Below, piece after piece: positions 33,984-43,077 of a stretch of DNA of 64,000 nt. The position numbers and the translations under genes were made by a program. Numbering within the stretch: position 1 is the stretch's first letter; every line of letters begins with the position of its first letter. The stretch is from Cytobacillus suaedae (GTDB lineage Bacteria > Bacillota > Bacilli > Bacillales > Bacillaceae_L), in NCBI GenBank assembly GCA_014960805.1, contig CP063163.1, positions 607,001 through 671,000 of the forward strand, given 5' to 3'. Below the pieces are notes generated by a model, which was not told the origin of the DNA, searched no databases, and saw only the letters and a program-made list of their open reading frames with translations.

Positions 33984-35282
33984 ATGCTAAAACGCTTTAC
34001 TTTCTTATTTTTATCAGTGTTATTATTCGTTGGAATTCTAGCAGGCTGTTCTTCAACTGAAGATGCAACGACTGAAGACAAACCGAAGGATGATGCTAAA
34101 CCAGCAGATACTACTGAGGAACAAGTAACATTAAATTTCTTCCAATTTAAAGTTGAGATCGCTGACCAGCTTCAAAAAATGATTACTGAATTTGAGGCAG
34201 AGCATCCAAATATTAAGGTTAAGCTTGAAACTGTAGGTGGAGGAGCTGACTACGGTGCAGCTTTAAAAGCAAAATTCGCTTCAGGTGAAAAGCCAGATAT
34301 CTTCAACAATGGTGGATTCAAAGAGCTTGAGCTTTGGAAAGAGCATTTAGCTGATCTTTCAAACGAGCCATGGGCTGGGCACGTTCTTCCAATTGGTAAA
34401 GTACCAATGACTGATACAGATGGCAAACTATACGGAATGCCTGTTAACTTAGAAGGTTATGGTTTTATCTATAATAAAGACCTGTTTGAACAAGCGGGAA
34501 TTACTTCACCGCCAGCAACAATTTCTGAGTTAAAAGAAGCTGCTGAAAAGTTAAAAGCTGCAGGTATCACACCTTTCTCTGCTGGATATGGCGAGTGGTG
34601 GGTAATTGGACAGCATTTACTTAACATCGGTTTTGCACAACAAGAGGATCCAATTGCATTCATCGAAGGACTATATGATGGATCAGAAACATTTGTAGGA
34701 AATGAGAAATTCCAACAATTTAAAGAAGTACTAGATACAGAGATTGCTTTTGCTAACGATAATCCATTAACAACAGATTACAACACACAAGTTACATTAT
34801 TTGCTTCAGGGCAAGCAGCAATGCTACAACAAGGTAACTGGACTGAGAACATGATTTATGAAATCAACCCAGATATGAACATGGGCTTCCTGCCAATCGC
34901 AATTAGTGATGATGCAGATGCAAACCGTTTACCAGTTGGCGTACCAAATAACTGGGTACTAAACAAAAACTCTGAGAACCTAGAAGAAGCTAAACTTTTC
35001 TTAGACTGGATGGTATCTTCTGAAACAGGTAAACGCTACATCACAGAAGAATTTGCGTTCATCCCAGCATTCGACAACATCGATCCAACAGGCTTAGGAG
35101 CACTAGGTCAATCAATCCTAGAATTCTCTAAAGACGACAAGACAATTCCTTGGACTTGGTTCAGATGGCCAGACGGAGCAAACAAAGAATTCGCAGCAAC
35201 TATCCAAGAATACGCTGCTGGAAGAATCGACTACGACACAGTCCTAGAACGATTCCAAACAACATGGGATAACCTAAAATAG
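33984..35282 (+). CDS. sugar ABC transporter substrate-binding lipoprotein
   Basis: The 432-residue protein has a lipoprotein signal ending in LAGC with Cys22 as the lipid-anchored residue, an acidic Thr/Asp-rich linker (23-45), and then a family 1 solute-binding fold: VTLNFFQFKVEIADQLQKM, KFASGEKPDIF, YGMPVNLEGYGFIYNKDLFEQAG, and the aromatic-rich PWTWFRWPDGANKEF near the end. Many Trp residues would line the sugar site. It captures an oligosaccharide or glycoside outside the membrane and feeds the two permeases. A GGGAGG lies upstream of the ATG. Confidence 0.88.
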   Translation: MLKRFTFLFLSVLLFVGILAGCSSTEDATTEDKPKDDAKPADTTEEQVTLNFFQFKVEIADQLQKMITEFEAEHPNIKVKLETVGGGADYGAALKAKFASGEKPDIFNNGGFKELELWKEHLADLSNEPWAGHVLPIGKVPMTDTDGKLYGMPVNLEGYGFIYNKDLFEQAGITSPPATISELKEAAEKLKAAGITPFSAGYGEWWVIGQHLLNIGFAQQEDPIAFIEGLYDGSETFVGNEKFQQFKEVLDTEIAFANDNPLTTDYNTQVTLFASGQAAMLQQGNWTENMIYEINPDMNMGFLPIAISDDADANRLPVGVPNNWVLNKNSENLEEAKLFLDWMVSSETGKRYITEEFAFIPAFDNIDPTGLGALGQSILEFSKDDKTIPWTWFRWPDGANKEFAATIQEYAAGRIDYDTVLERFQTTWDNLK

Positions 35283-35308
35283 TAATTTTCTAATCTATAG
35301 AAACGGAT

Positions 35309-35346
35309 GAAAGCATGTCGATACACTGACGTGCTTTCTCTGTTAC
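35309..35346 (+). terminator. terminator after the binding-protein gene
   Basis: GAAAGCATGTC pairs with GACGTGCTTTC (one G-U) with a 9-10 base loop and a short T-rich tail. It separates the importer genes from the regulatory genes. Confidence 0.6.
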
Positions 35347-35372
35347 TCTTACTCTCTCTAATAGGTTTAATT

Positions 35373-35501
35373 GATAAATGGCAGACAAAACTACGAGACT
35401 CCTGCGGGAGTGAGGGGCAGGGGAGACCCCACAGGAGCATAGCGACGAGGAGGCTCCCCGTACCGCCCGCGGAAAGCGAGTAGTTTTATCTGCCATTTAT
35501 C
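35373..35501 (+). repeat. GC-rich structured intergenic repeat, copy 1
   Basis: Arms of 22 nt (35373-35394 and 35480-35501) pair with a single mismatch. They enclose a GC-rich core starting GACTCCTGCGGGAGTGAG and ending GCCCGCGGAAAGCGAG, with internal pieces GAGACCCCACAGGAG and GACGAGGAGGCTCCCCG that can fold into side stems. A second, inverted and longer copy lies at 52233-52460. The core is far more GC-rich than the surrounding DNA. I recognise the CTCCTGCGGGA...GCGGAAAGCGAG core as a frequent intergenic element in Bacillus genomes; its function is not known to me. Confidence 0.75.
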
Positions 35502-35586
35502 TCACTAAAACACCAAAGAAAACACTACCTCTAAAGGTCCATACGCTTTATACTTTTAAATAAGGGTTCCTTAGGAGGTCACACAC

Positions 35587-37368
35587 ATGATCAAAAAAAG
35601 CATACGCAACAAACTAATCGTCCTACTACTTCTAACAACCATCATTCCTTTTGGAACATCCATCGTCATGACCTATTTTCACACAAAAAACTACCTAGAA
35701 GACCAGGTCGTTCAAGAAAATAGCAATCTACTTTTCCAAGGGAGAGTCAATCTAGAAAACTATATCAACGAACTAAACGGCTTAACTCTATCACTCTACA
35801 ACAACCCGGATTTCATGAACTATTTACGAAATTCCAACAACACCAATAACTACCTAACCATCGGAATCGTAAAAAACGTCATGCAAACGATTTTATACGC
35901 AGAGGATAATATCAATTCGGTCTCACTCACCTTTGAACAAGACAATCGAATTGTAACTGCATCTAAGCGCTCAACTGTTGTATTCTCAAGAACGCTTGAT
36001 AGCGAAAAGAAAGAAACCTTTCAAAAGGCGAAGGAAAGTCCATTTAATATGTATATTGAACCGGTAAACGTTAACCAACCTCAAAACAAGACCATCTCGG
36101 TTCATCGTTCATTTACGAATATTCCTTCAGACGAAGTACTTGCATACATAACACTGGAAATTACGCCAGAGAACATCCTTGAAATTAGTAGGAATTTATA
36201 TAACGAGGATTCAGAGGAATTTTACTTGTTATCTCCAGAGGGAACGCTCATTTACAGCTCGAATGCTGATATTTCCCTAAATGAGAAGAACCAAAAATGG
36301 ATTGATAAAATGATCTATTCCAATCAAGAAAAGGGCATGCTCGAATGGAAAGAAGACGCTTTTAATGGAGTTATGATCTACGACCGAATCCCTGATTCAG
36401 CAGGAGGATGGTACCTAGTAAAACGCGTTCCTTATACAACCTTATATGAAAGTGCATTTAATGTCGCAAAAATTAATATCATGTTTGGGGTTATTGGCCT
36501 TTTACTCGTGATTTTAGCGACCTTATTCGTATCCTTTAAAATCACCTCTCCAATTCGAATTCTATCGCAAAACATCCAACAGGTAGAAGAAGGGAAGATG
36601 GAGGTTCAATTTGATTCACTCGGACAAGATGAAATTGGAATACTAGGCTATCGTTTTAAGCAGATGGTTGAAAAAGTTAATCATTTGATCAATCGCGAAT
36701 ATCGTTTACAGCTTGAAAATAAAACAAACCAATTAAAGGTTCTGCAGTCTCAACTTAACCCACATTTTCTATACAATGCATTGCAGTCGATTGGAACGGT
36801 TGCTTTAAAAAACAACGTCCCCCAAATCTATACGCTTGTGACACATCTATCAAAAATCATGAGGTATGGAATGAATATGGAGGATGATATCGTTCCATTA
36901 ATAAAAGAGATTAATTACACAAAAGCATTTCTACTCTTACAAAAGGAGCGTTTTGGTGAGAATCTTCACTACTCCATTGAGCTGGAGGAGGAGATTTCAA
37001 ATGTTCCTGTACCAAAGATGCTACTTCAACCCATTATCGAAAATTATTTTAAGCACGGCTTTGATATAAGAGAAGGAGTCGGAAGCATAAGTATGGAGTG
37101 TAAGCAGGATGAAGATGATTTAGTCATTACTGTTCGTGATAATGGGGTTGGTGTATCTGACCAAAGGCTGAAGGAAATCTATCAGCATTTTGAGGAAGGT
37201 AAACGAACCAGAGATGAAGAAGAATCAAATATCGGATTGAATAATGTTTATGTTCGTTTAAAGCTATATTATGAAAATCGTGCTAGCTTGCAATTGACGA
37301 ATGTAGAAGCCGGGGGACTTGCTGTAACAATTAAACTCCCAATAAATAAAGAGGATGTGAAGAAATGA
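35587..37368 (+). CDS. sensor histidine kinase, YesM/LytS type
   Basis: A 593-residue membrane kinase: helix 1 near residues 10-30, an extracellular sensor domain of about 260 residues (dCache-like), helix 2 near 295-318, a HAMP linker (ITSPIRILSQNIQQVEEG), then the His_kinase motif LNPHFLYNALQSI with His393 and an HATPase region with N-box-like IIENYFKHGF and DNGVGV. This class senses sugars or sugar fragments and works with YesN-type regulators. The stop overlaps the response-regulator start by ATGA (37365-37368). Position inside the sugar module implies it senses the same substrate. Confidence 0.88.
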   Translation: MIKKSIRNKLIVLLLLTTIIPFGTSIVMTYFHTKNYLEDQVVQENSNLLFQGRVNLENYINELNGLTLSLYNNPDFMNYLRNSNNTNNYLTIGIVKNVMQTILYAEDNINSVSLTFEQDNRIVTASKRSTVVFSRTLDSEKKETFQKAKESPFNMYIEPVNVNQPQNKTISVHRSFTNIPSDEVLAYITLEITPENILEISRNLYNEDSEEFYLLSPEGTLIYSSNADISLNEKNQKWIDKMIYSNQEKGMLEWKEDAFNGVMIYDRIPDSAGGWYLVKRVPYTTLYESAFNVAKINIMFGVIGLLLVILATLFVSFKITSPIRILSQNIQQVEEGKMEVQFDSLGQDEIGILGYRFKQMVEKVNHLINREYRLQLENKTNQLKVLQSQLNPHFLYNALQSIGTVALKNNVPQIYTLVTHLSKIMRYGMNMEDDIVPLIKEINYTKAFLLLQKERFGENLHYSIELEEEISNVPVPKMLLQPIIENYFKHGFDIREGVGSISMECKQDEDDLVITVRDNGVGVSDQRLKEIYQHFEEGKRTRDEEESNIGLNNVYVRLKLYYENRASLQLTNVEAGGLAVTIKLPINKEDVKK

Positions 37369-38138
37369 AAGCGATCATAGTTGATGATGAAAAGCATGTT
37401 CGAGAAGGCTTGTTGTTATTAGCAAATTGGGATCAGTTTGGAATTACAACCATTCTCGAGGCGCAAGACGGTGATGAAGCTATGAATCTCATTTCGGAAC
37501 ATAAGCCTGAGATTATTTTTACAGATATGAGAATGCCTAAAGTGGACGGAATCTCTCTCTTAAAATGGATTCACTCTGCCAAGCTTTCTAGTAAAACGAT
37601 TGTTGTAAGTGGTCATGATGACTTCGAGTATATGAGAAATGCCATTTACTATAATAGCTTTGATTACATCTTAAAGCCAATCGACCCAGAGCTTTTAAAC
37701 GAAGCTCTTGAGAGAGCGGTAAATGAATGGAAGATGGACAGCTCTTCTCTTGGCGATGTTGAAGAAGTTATAGTAGACTCTAACGTAGAGAAAGAAGAAA
37801 CAAGCATGAAGAAAATAGGGGAATACTTAAAGAAAAACTATCAATACGAAATAAATCTACAGGAGATTGCCGATAGTTTTTACTTAAGTAGAGAATATAT
37901 TTCGAGAAGATTTAAGCAGGAATTCAATGAGACGATTACGGATTACTTAACACGAATTCGAATGGAAAAAGCGAAGGAAATGCTCAAGAATCAACAGCTT
38001 AAAATTTATGAAATTGCGTATCAAGTAGGGTATCAAAATGAAAAATACTTTAGTAAAGTGTTTAAGAAATTTGTTGGGTGTACTCCGAATGAATATCGGA
38101 GCCAGGCACTAACTTCAGGGAGGATAAACCATGGTTAA
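37365..38138 (+). CDS. response regulator with AraC-type DNA-binding domain, short YesN type
   Basis: A 257-residue regulator: CheY-like receiver at 1-115 with acidic pocket Asp7/Asp8, phospho-acceptor Asp54 in FTDMRMP and Lys104 in YILKPID, then an AraC DNA-binding domain at about 155-250 with two helix-turn-helix units ([22 protein letters not shown] and [21 protein letters not shown]). Typical YesN proteins are about twice as long because of a central domain; that domain is missing here, so this is a compact form. It is coupled to the kinase upstream and overlaps the ThuA gene by 8 bases. Confidence 0.88.
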   Translation: MKAIIVDDEKHVREGLLLLANWDQFGITTILEAQDGDEAMNLISEHKPEIIFTDMRMPKVDGISLLKWIHSAKLSSKTIVVSGHDDFEYMRNAIYYNSFDYILKPIDPELLNEALERAVNEWKMDSSSLGDVEEVIVDSNVEKEETSMKKIGEYLKKNYQYEINLQEIADSFYLSREYISRRFKQEFNETITDYLTRIRMEKAKEMLKNQQLKIYEIAYQVGYQNEKYFSKVFKKFVGCTPNEYRSQALTSGRINHG

Positions 38139-38856
38139 AGTAACAGTATGGAATGAAAATCGTCATGAGCAAAAAGATGCAGAGGTTCAAGAAGTCTACC
38201 CTAATGGGATTCATGGTGCGATTGCGGCATTTTTAGAGAAAGAAGACTTTGAAGTAAGAACAGCAACGCTTGATGAGGCTGAGCACGGTTTAACAGAGGA
38301 AGTTCTAAATTCTACAGATGTACTGCTTTGGTGGGGACATATCGCACATGATGAGGTACAAGATGAGATCGTAGAAAGAGTGAAACAACGAGTGCTTGAT
38401 GGAATGGGATTAATTGTCCTTCACTCAGGGCATTTTTCAAAAATCTTTAAGACATTAATGGGCACCTCATGTGACCTGAAATGGCGCGAGGCGAATGAAA
38501 AGGAACGCATTTGGATTGTGGACCCTAGTCATCCAATCGTAGAAGGCTTGGGGGAATATATTGAGCTGGAGCGCGAAGAAATGTATGGTGAACACTTTGA
38601 TATCCCTGCGCCAGATGAGTTAGTGATGGTTAGTTGGTTCCAAGGTGGCGAAGTGTTCCGAAGTGGCTGCACATATCGCCGTGGAAATGGGAAAGTGTTT
38701 TATTTCAGACCAGGACATGAAACATACCCAACCTATTATAACTCTGAAGTTCAAAGAGTCATTTCGAATGCTGTACAATGGGCGAAGCCAACAAATAATA
38801 CGAAGCCGGTTTATGGAAACGCGAAGCCGCTTGAGATACTACACGGAGAAGAATAA
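38131..38856 (+). CDS. ThuA-domain protein, sugar utilisation
   Basis: A 241-residue ThuA-like protein with a glutamine-amidotransferase-like fold: [10 protein letters not shown] at the start, [12 protein letters not shown] near residues 68-80, [14 protein letters not shown] near 95-108, and [12 protein letters not shown] near 193-204, all His-rich and typical of the trehalose-utilisation (ThuA) family. In Sinorhizobium meliloti thuA lies with thuB, a Gfo/Idh dehydrogenase, for trehalose and maltitol use through a 3-keto sugar. Here it is followed by two Gfo/Idh genes, so a related route is likely. It overlaps the response regulator by 8 bases. The exact reaction is not established. Confidence 0.82.
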   Translation: MVKVTVWNENRHEQKDAEVQEVYPNGIHGAIAAFLEKEDFEVRTATLDEAEHGLTEEVLNSTDVLLWWGHIAHDEVQDEIVERVKQRVLDGMGLIVLHSGHFSKIFKTLMGTSCDLKWREANEKERIWIVDPSHPIVEGLGEYIELEREEMYGEHFDIPAPDELVMVSWFQGGEVFRSGCTYRRGNGKVFYFRPGHETYPTYYNSEVQRVISNAVQWAKPTNNTKPVYGNAKPLEILHGEE

Positions 38857-38871
38857 GGGAGGTATTTATAA

Positions 38872-39897
38872 ATGGAAAAAATTAAAATTGGTGTCATTGG
38901 TTGTGGAAGCATTGCGAAGCACCGTCATTTGCCAGAATATGCTTCAAACGAACTTGTTGAAATTGTAGCAGTTTGCGATATTGTTACCCAAAGAGCTGAA
39001 GAATTAGCAAATACATATCAAGCACGTGCTTATACAGACTACAACGAGTTATTAGCAAGTGAGGATGTGGATGCAGTTAGTGTATGCACCCCTAACTATT
39101 TACACGCACCGATCTCAATTGCTGCTTTAAAAGCAGGCAAGCATGTATTATGTGAAAAGCCAATGGCTACCTCTCGAGAAGAAGCAGAGGCAATGATTGC
39201 GGCTGCCGAAGCGAGTAACAGAAAGTTAATGATTGCACATAACCAACGTTTTGTACCTTCACATCAAAAGGCACAAGCTTTAATTGCAAGTGGAGAACTA
39301 GGCAAAATTTATAGCTTCCGTTCTGCATTTGGACATGGTGGTCCAGAAGGCTGGAGTGCAGATGGAAAGGATAGCTGGTTCTTTAGAAAAAATGAAGCGT
39401 TCATTGGTGCCATGGGTGATTTAGGTGTACATAAAACAGATTTACTTCGTTTCTTACTAGGCGAAGAATTTGTTGAAGTGGGTGCGTTTGTAGAAACAAG
39501 TGCCAAAGAAAACTCAGATGTAGACGATACAGCTGTTTGTGTCTTAAAAACGGCAAGCGGAGTTGTTGGTACATTAGCGGCAAGCTGGTCTTATGTTTCC
39601 AAAGAAGACAACTCAACAATTATTTATGCTGAAAATGCGATTCTTCGCTTAGAGGATGATCCAACATATTCACTAATTGTTCAATACAAAAACGGTGAGG
39701 TCGTTAAATACGAGCTTGGTGGAATCCAAACGAATGAAGAAGGCGGACAAAAGAATTCACAAGTCGTTAGCCGTTTCATCCAATCAATTATAAATGACGA
39801 ACAGCCACCAGTAACAGGAGAAGAAGGAATGAAATCCCTTCAAGTCGTTTTATCTGCACTAGATTCTGCAGAAACGAAACAGATTGTAAGAATATAA
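38872..39897 (+). CDS. Gfo/Idh/MocA-family NAD(P)-dependent sugar dehydrogenase, copy 1
   Basis: A 341-residue oxidoreductase. The Rossmann start IGVIGCGSIAKHRHLPEY (residues 4-21) binds NAD(P), and CEKPMAT near 94-100 holds the conserved Lys of the EKP motif. The C-terminal alpha/beta domain contains GDLGVHKTDLLRF near residues 182-194, with the catalytic-region Asp and His. Such enzymes oxidise or reduce sugar hydroxyls. It lies 15 bases after the ThuA gene with GGGAGG before the ATG. It is about one third identical by eye to the next gene, so the two probably act at different steps or form a mixed pair. Confidence 0.86.
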   Translation: MEKIKIGVIGCGSIAKHRHLPEYASNELVEIVAVCDIVTQRAEELANTYQARAYTDYNELLASEDVDAVSVCTPNYLHAPISIAALKAGKHVLCEKPMATSREEAEAMIAAAEASNRKLMIAHNQRFVPSHQKAQALIASGELGKIYSFRSAFGHGGPEGWSADGKDSWFFRKNEAFIGAMGDLGVHKTDLLRFLLGEEFVEVGAFVETSAKENSDVDDTAVCVLKTASGVVGTLAASWSYVSKEDNSTIIYAENAILRLEDDPTYSLIVQYKNGEVVKYELGGIQTNEEGGQKNSQVVSRFIQSIINDEQPPVTGEEGMKSLQVVLSALDSAETKQIVRI

Positions 39898-39912
39898 ACG
39901 AGGTATAACAAC

Positions 39913-40953
39913 ATGACTAAATTACGAGTAGGGTTTATTGGTGTTGGCGGGATTGCACAAAGCCGACATATACCAGCCTTTTTGAAGCTATCTGATAAAG
40001 TAACGATTGTTGGTGTCAGTGATGTCAATGAGGAGACTGCGAAACGGGTTGCCTCAGAGAATCATATTCCTAATATATATACAGACTATCATGACATGTT
40101 TGCAGATGTAGATGCTGTAACCATTTGTACGCCTAACAAATTTCATGCTGAAATCACGATTGCAGCACTAGAAGCCGGCGTGCATGTATTGTGTGAAAAG
40201 CCAATGGCGATGACAACTGCAGAATGTGAAGCAATGCTAGAGGCCTCTGAAAATGCGGGTAAGGTATTAGCCATTGCTTACCATTACCGTTTTATGAAGG
40301 AAACACAGGCTGCAAAGCGTTTGATTTTAGAAAATGAAATAGGTAGTCCGATGGTGGCTAGGGTTAAGGCATTAAGACGAAGAAAGGTTCCAGGCTGGGG
40401 TGTTTTTACAAACAAAGACCTTCAAGGTGGAGGCAGCTTAATCGATTATGGCTGTCATTTCCTTGATTTATCGATGTGGTTATTAGGTCAGCCTGCTCCA
40501 GTCCAAGTAACAGGAACAACCTACAACCGGTTAAGTAAGATGCCTGGTCAGATTAATCAATGGGGCAGCTTTAACCACGAAACCTTTGAGGTCGATGATC
40601 ATGTGACGGCTTATATTAAGTTTGAAAACGGTGCTTCGATGTTATTTGAAACGTCTTGGTCAGCTAATATTAAAGACGATGAAGAAAGTGTTAGCATTTC
40701 AGGTGAAACGGGTGGGATTGATTTATTTCCGTTAGAGGTGAATCAGGCAAAGCATGGTTTACTTTTATCAAGCAAAGCAGACTGGATCCCTGGTGAGGAA
40801 GACCCTGGTTTCCCACAAGCACTCAACTTTGTGAACAGTTGTTTAGGATTAGAGGAGCTTGTCGTCAAGCCTCATGAAGCGTTGCAAGTGACGAAATTGA
40901 TCGATGCCATTTATAAAAGCAGTGAAACAGGAGAAAGTATCCGAATCTACTAG
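39913..40953 (+). CDS. Gfo/Idh/MocA-family NAD(P)-dependent sugar dehydrogenase, copy 2
   Basis: A 346-residue paralogue-type protein with VGFIGVGGIAQSRHIPAF at residues 5-22 (NAD(P) site), CEKPMAM with the EKP Lys, and GGGSLIDYGCHFLDLSMWLLG near 176-196 carrying the Asp and His typical of the active site. A basic ALRRRKVPGWG stretch is distinctive. It starts 15 bases after copy 1 with CGAGG upstream. In keto-sugar pathways one enzyme oxidises the glycoside at C3 and the other reduces the released keto sugar; assigning either role here is inference. Confidence 0.86.
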   Translation: MTKLRVGFIGVGGIAQSRHIPAFLKLSDKVTIVGVSDVNEETAKRVASENHIPNIYTDYHDMFADVDAVTICTPNKFHAEITIAALEAGVHVLCEKPMAMTTAECEAMLEASENAGKVLAIAYHYRFMKETQAAKRLILENEIGSPMVARVKALRRRKVPGWGVFTNKDLQGGGSLIDYGCHFLDLSMWLLGQPAPVQVTGTTYNRLSKMPGQINQWGSFNHETFEVDDHVTAYIKFENGASMLFETSWSANIKDDEESVSISGETGGIDLFPLEVNQAKHGLLLSSKADWIPGEEDPGFPQALNFVNSCLGLEELVVKPHEALQVTKLIDAIYKSSETGESIRIY

Positions 40954-40965
40954 GAGGTTACTCTG

Positions 40966-41934
40966 ATGAAACTAGGTGTGTTTACAGTATTATTTTCACA
41001 AAAGAACTTCATAGAAATGCTAGATTATGTGAAGGAAGCAGGACTTGACGCAGTTGAGATTGGGACGGGAGGTTATCCTGGAGATGCTCATTGTAAGCTA
41101 GATGAGTTACTTGAAAACGAAAGTGCTCGTAAGGACTATCTTGAGCAGGTAACTTCAAGAGGGTTAACGATTAGTGCATTCAGTTGCCATGGAAACCCGA
41201 TTTCACCAGACAAAGCGTTTGCAGAAGAGTCTGACCAGGTCCTTCAAAAAACAATTAAATTAGCAAGCTTAATGAATGTGCCGGTTGTGAATTGCTTTTC
41301 AGGAACAGCAGGAGACCATGAAGGTGCGAAGTATCCAAACTGGCCGGTGGCTCCATGGCCAAATGAGTTTGGTGATATTCTAAAATGGCAATGGGAAGAA
41401 AAACTGATTCCTTACTGGAAGGAAGTTGGACAATTTGCGAAAGAAAGTAATGTGAAAATTGGCCTTGAACTTCACGGAGGATTTTTAGTACATACGCCAT
41501 ATACAATGCTTAAACTGAGAGAAGAAACATGTGACGCTATTGGTGCAAATCTTGACCCGAGCCATTTATGGTGGCAAGGAATTGACCCTGTAGCAGCGAT
41601 CAAAATTCTTGGAAAAGCGGGTGCGATTCATCATTTCCATGCGAAGGATACGTACATTGATCAAGATAATGTGAATATGTATGGCTTAACTGACATGCAA
41701 CCATACGGAAATGTTCAAACACGAGCATGGTCGTTCCGTTCAGTAGGGTGTGGGCATAGCCTTCAGGAATGGTCGGATATGATGAGCGCATTGCGTACAT
41801 TTGGCTATGATTATGTGGTTAGTATTGAACATGAAGATCCAATTATGTCCATTGAAGAGGGCTTCACGAGAGCAGTAAATAATCTAAAATCGATTATTAT
41901 AAAAGAGCAACCAACCGATATGTGGTGGGCATAA
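40966..41934 (+). CDS. sugar phosphate isomerase/epimerase-like TIM-barrel protein
   Basis: A 322-residue xylose-isomerase-like TIM barrel. Metal-binding segments are visible: GLELHGGF (Glu and His), NLDPSHLWWQGID (Asp and His), IHHFHAKDTY (His and Asp) and VVSIEHEDP near the C-terminus (Glu). The opening MKLGVFTVLFSQKNF and DAVEIGTGGYPGDAH are typical of IolE/hydroxypyruvate-isomerase-like members found with Gfo/Idh dehydrogenases. It would isomerise, epimerise or cleave a keto sugar made upstream. TAGGAGG overlaps the preceding stop. Last gene of the sugar operon; a terminator follows. Confidence 0.85.
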   Translation: MKLGVFTVLFSQKNFIEMLDYVKEAGLDAVEIGTGGYPGDAHCKLDELLENESARKDYLEQVTSRGLTISAFSCHGNPISPDKAFAEESDQVLQKTIKLASLMNVPVVNCFSGTAGDHEGAKYPNWPVAPWPNEFGDILKWQWEEKLIPYWKEVGQFAKESNVKIGLELHGGFLVHTPYTMLKLREETCDAIGANLDPSHLWWQGIDPVAAIKILGKAGAIHHFHAKDTYIDQDNVNMYGLTDMQPYGNVQTRAWSFRSVGCGHSLQEWSDMMSALRTFGYDYVVSIEHEDPIMSIEEGFTRAVNNLKSIIIKEQPTDMWWA

Positions 41935-41968
41935 CAAAAAAGGGGAAGAGACAACTCTTCCCTTTTAC
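41934..41968. terminator. bidirectional terminator between sugar operon and ger operon
   Basis: GGGAAGAG (41943-41950) pairs with CTCTTCCC (41955-41962) with A-rich and T-rich flanks, placed exactly between the two convergent operons. Confidence 0.85.
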
Positions 41969-43077
41969 ATATCAGGTCTTAACAGTCCTGTACCTTGTAA
42001 CATGATTTCAACCTTCACATCAAACTCTACCTTCGGATACATACTAACCCACTGTTCCCAATCATCTTTGTTATAATGAGTAGCACGATAACGAAGACCA
42101 AAGCCAATAGGGTCGACTTCTTCTTTCTGAAGCTTTAAGAGTAGTTTTAATACCTTTTCTTTCACTTGATTTTCGGCCATTTCTTTACTTTCTTCTAAAC
42201 TCGATTTATTTAGGTCTATTAATACTTCTTCCAGAATGCCCTCCATAGAAACGGTAACTTTCACTCTTGGAAGGCCGTTTGGATCCTGTTGAATCTCAAA
42301 CTTGGTGTTTGATTCATCTACAGCAATGAAAAATAAGTCCTGATCTTCATCCCCGGATTGTTTTACGTTGACATCGACTTTGTTTGCACGGTTTAGAAGG
42401 ATATTTAGGATTTTTGTTTCCTCTGGGTTTAACGTCGCTTTTAACCCTTCATTACTAAACACGGCAGCCTTATTAATTTCAAAGTATTTGTTATCTTTCA
42501 TTTCTAGTATAGGTAAAATCGGATCTAATCCCTTCTCGGTTATCCTCTTTCGAAGGTCAAACAAATACTCACTAACTATATAAACGGATTCGGTTCCGGT
42601 ATGCCCAAAGGAAAGAAATAGAGAGTTTGAGGGCATCATCTCCACCTTTCGATCCAATTTAAGAATCTCTTCGGCACTTGGTTTTCCGATTCCTACCCAA
42701 GCAACCTTTTGGATATCACGACGCCTAATGAACCAGTCTAACAGTGTGTCAAGGTCTTCATGTAGCACAGCCTCATTAAAAATAATGACCTTAGCATGAC
42801 TAAAATCAAGTTCTTTATCTACCTTTGTTTTGATCATTCTAACTGCATCCGTTATGGAATTGCTCTCATGTTCAGAGACAATGAACTCAGACTTTCCTGC
42901 TTTAGTATCAGAGGCAGGAATGACGATTTTTAACAAAACCTTATATTTCTTATCTCGGCTTTCTCCTTCATCAACTCCAATGGTTAGGACGAAAGCCCTT
43001 TTATCAATATCTTTATACCCACAAGAGGTTAAAAGGAACATTGCTAATATCAGAAAAACTAAAAATAGACGATTCAT
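41965..43077 (-). CDS. Ger(x)C-family spore germination lipoprotein
   Basis: The 370-residue GerC-type subunit has a lipoprotein signal ending in LLTSC (Cys19) followed by GYKDIDKRAFVLTIGVDEG, the conserved opening of Ger(x)C proteins, and the three-domain pattern that follows. In germinant receptors the C subunit is lipid-anchored on the outer face of the spore inner membrane. The start overlaps the GerB-type stop by ATGA at 43074-43077, after AGGAAG. It is the last gene of the A-B-C operon. Confidence 0.88.
   Translation of the reverse strand: MNRLFLVFLILAMFLLTSCGYKDIDKRAFVLTIGVDEGESRDKKYKVLLKIVIPASDTKAGKSEFIVSEHESNSITDAVRMIKTKVDKELDFSHAKVIIFNEAVLHEDLDTLLDWFIRRRDIQKVAWVGIGKPSAEEILKLDRKVEMMPSNSLFLSFGHTGTESVYIVSEYLFDLRKRITEKGLDPILPILEMKDNKYFEINKAAVFSNEGLKATLNPEETKILNILLNRANKVDVNVKQSGDEDQDLFFIAVDESNTKFEIQQDPNGLPRVKVTVSMEGILEEVLIDLNKSSLEESKEMAENQVKEKVLKLLLKLQKEEVDPIGFGLRYRATHYNKDDWEQWVSMYPKVEFDVKVEIMLQGTGLLRPDM

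Noticed and set aside
35231-35496. Two minus-strand frames over the end of the binding-protein gene and the GC-rich repeat
   Set aside because: They arise from the palindromic repeat and from the opposite strand of a real gene.
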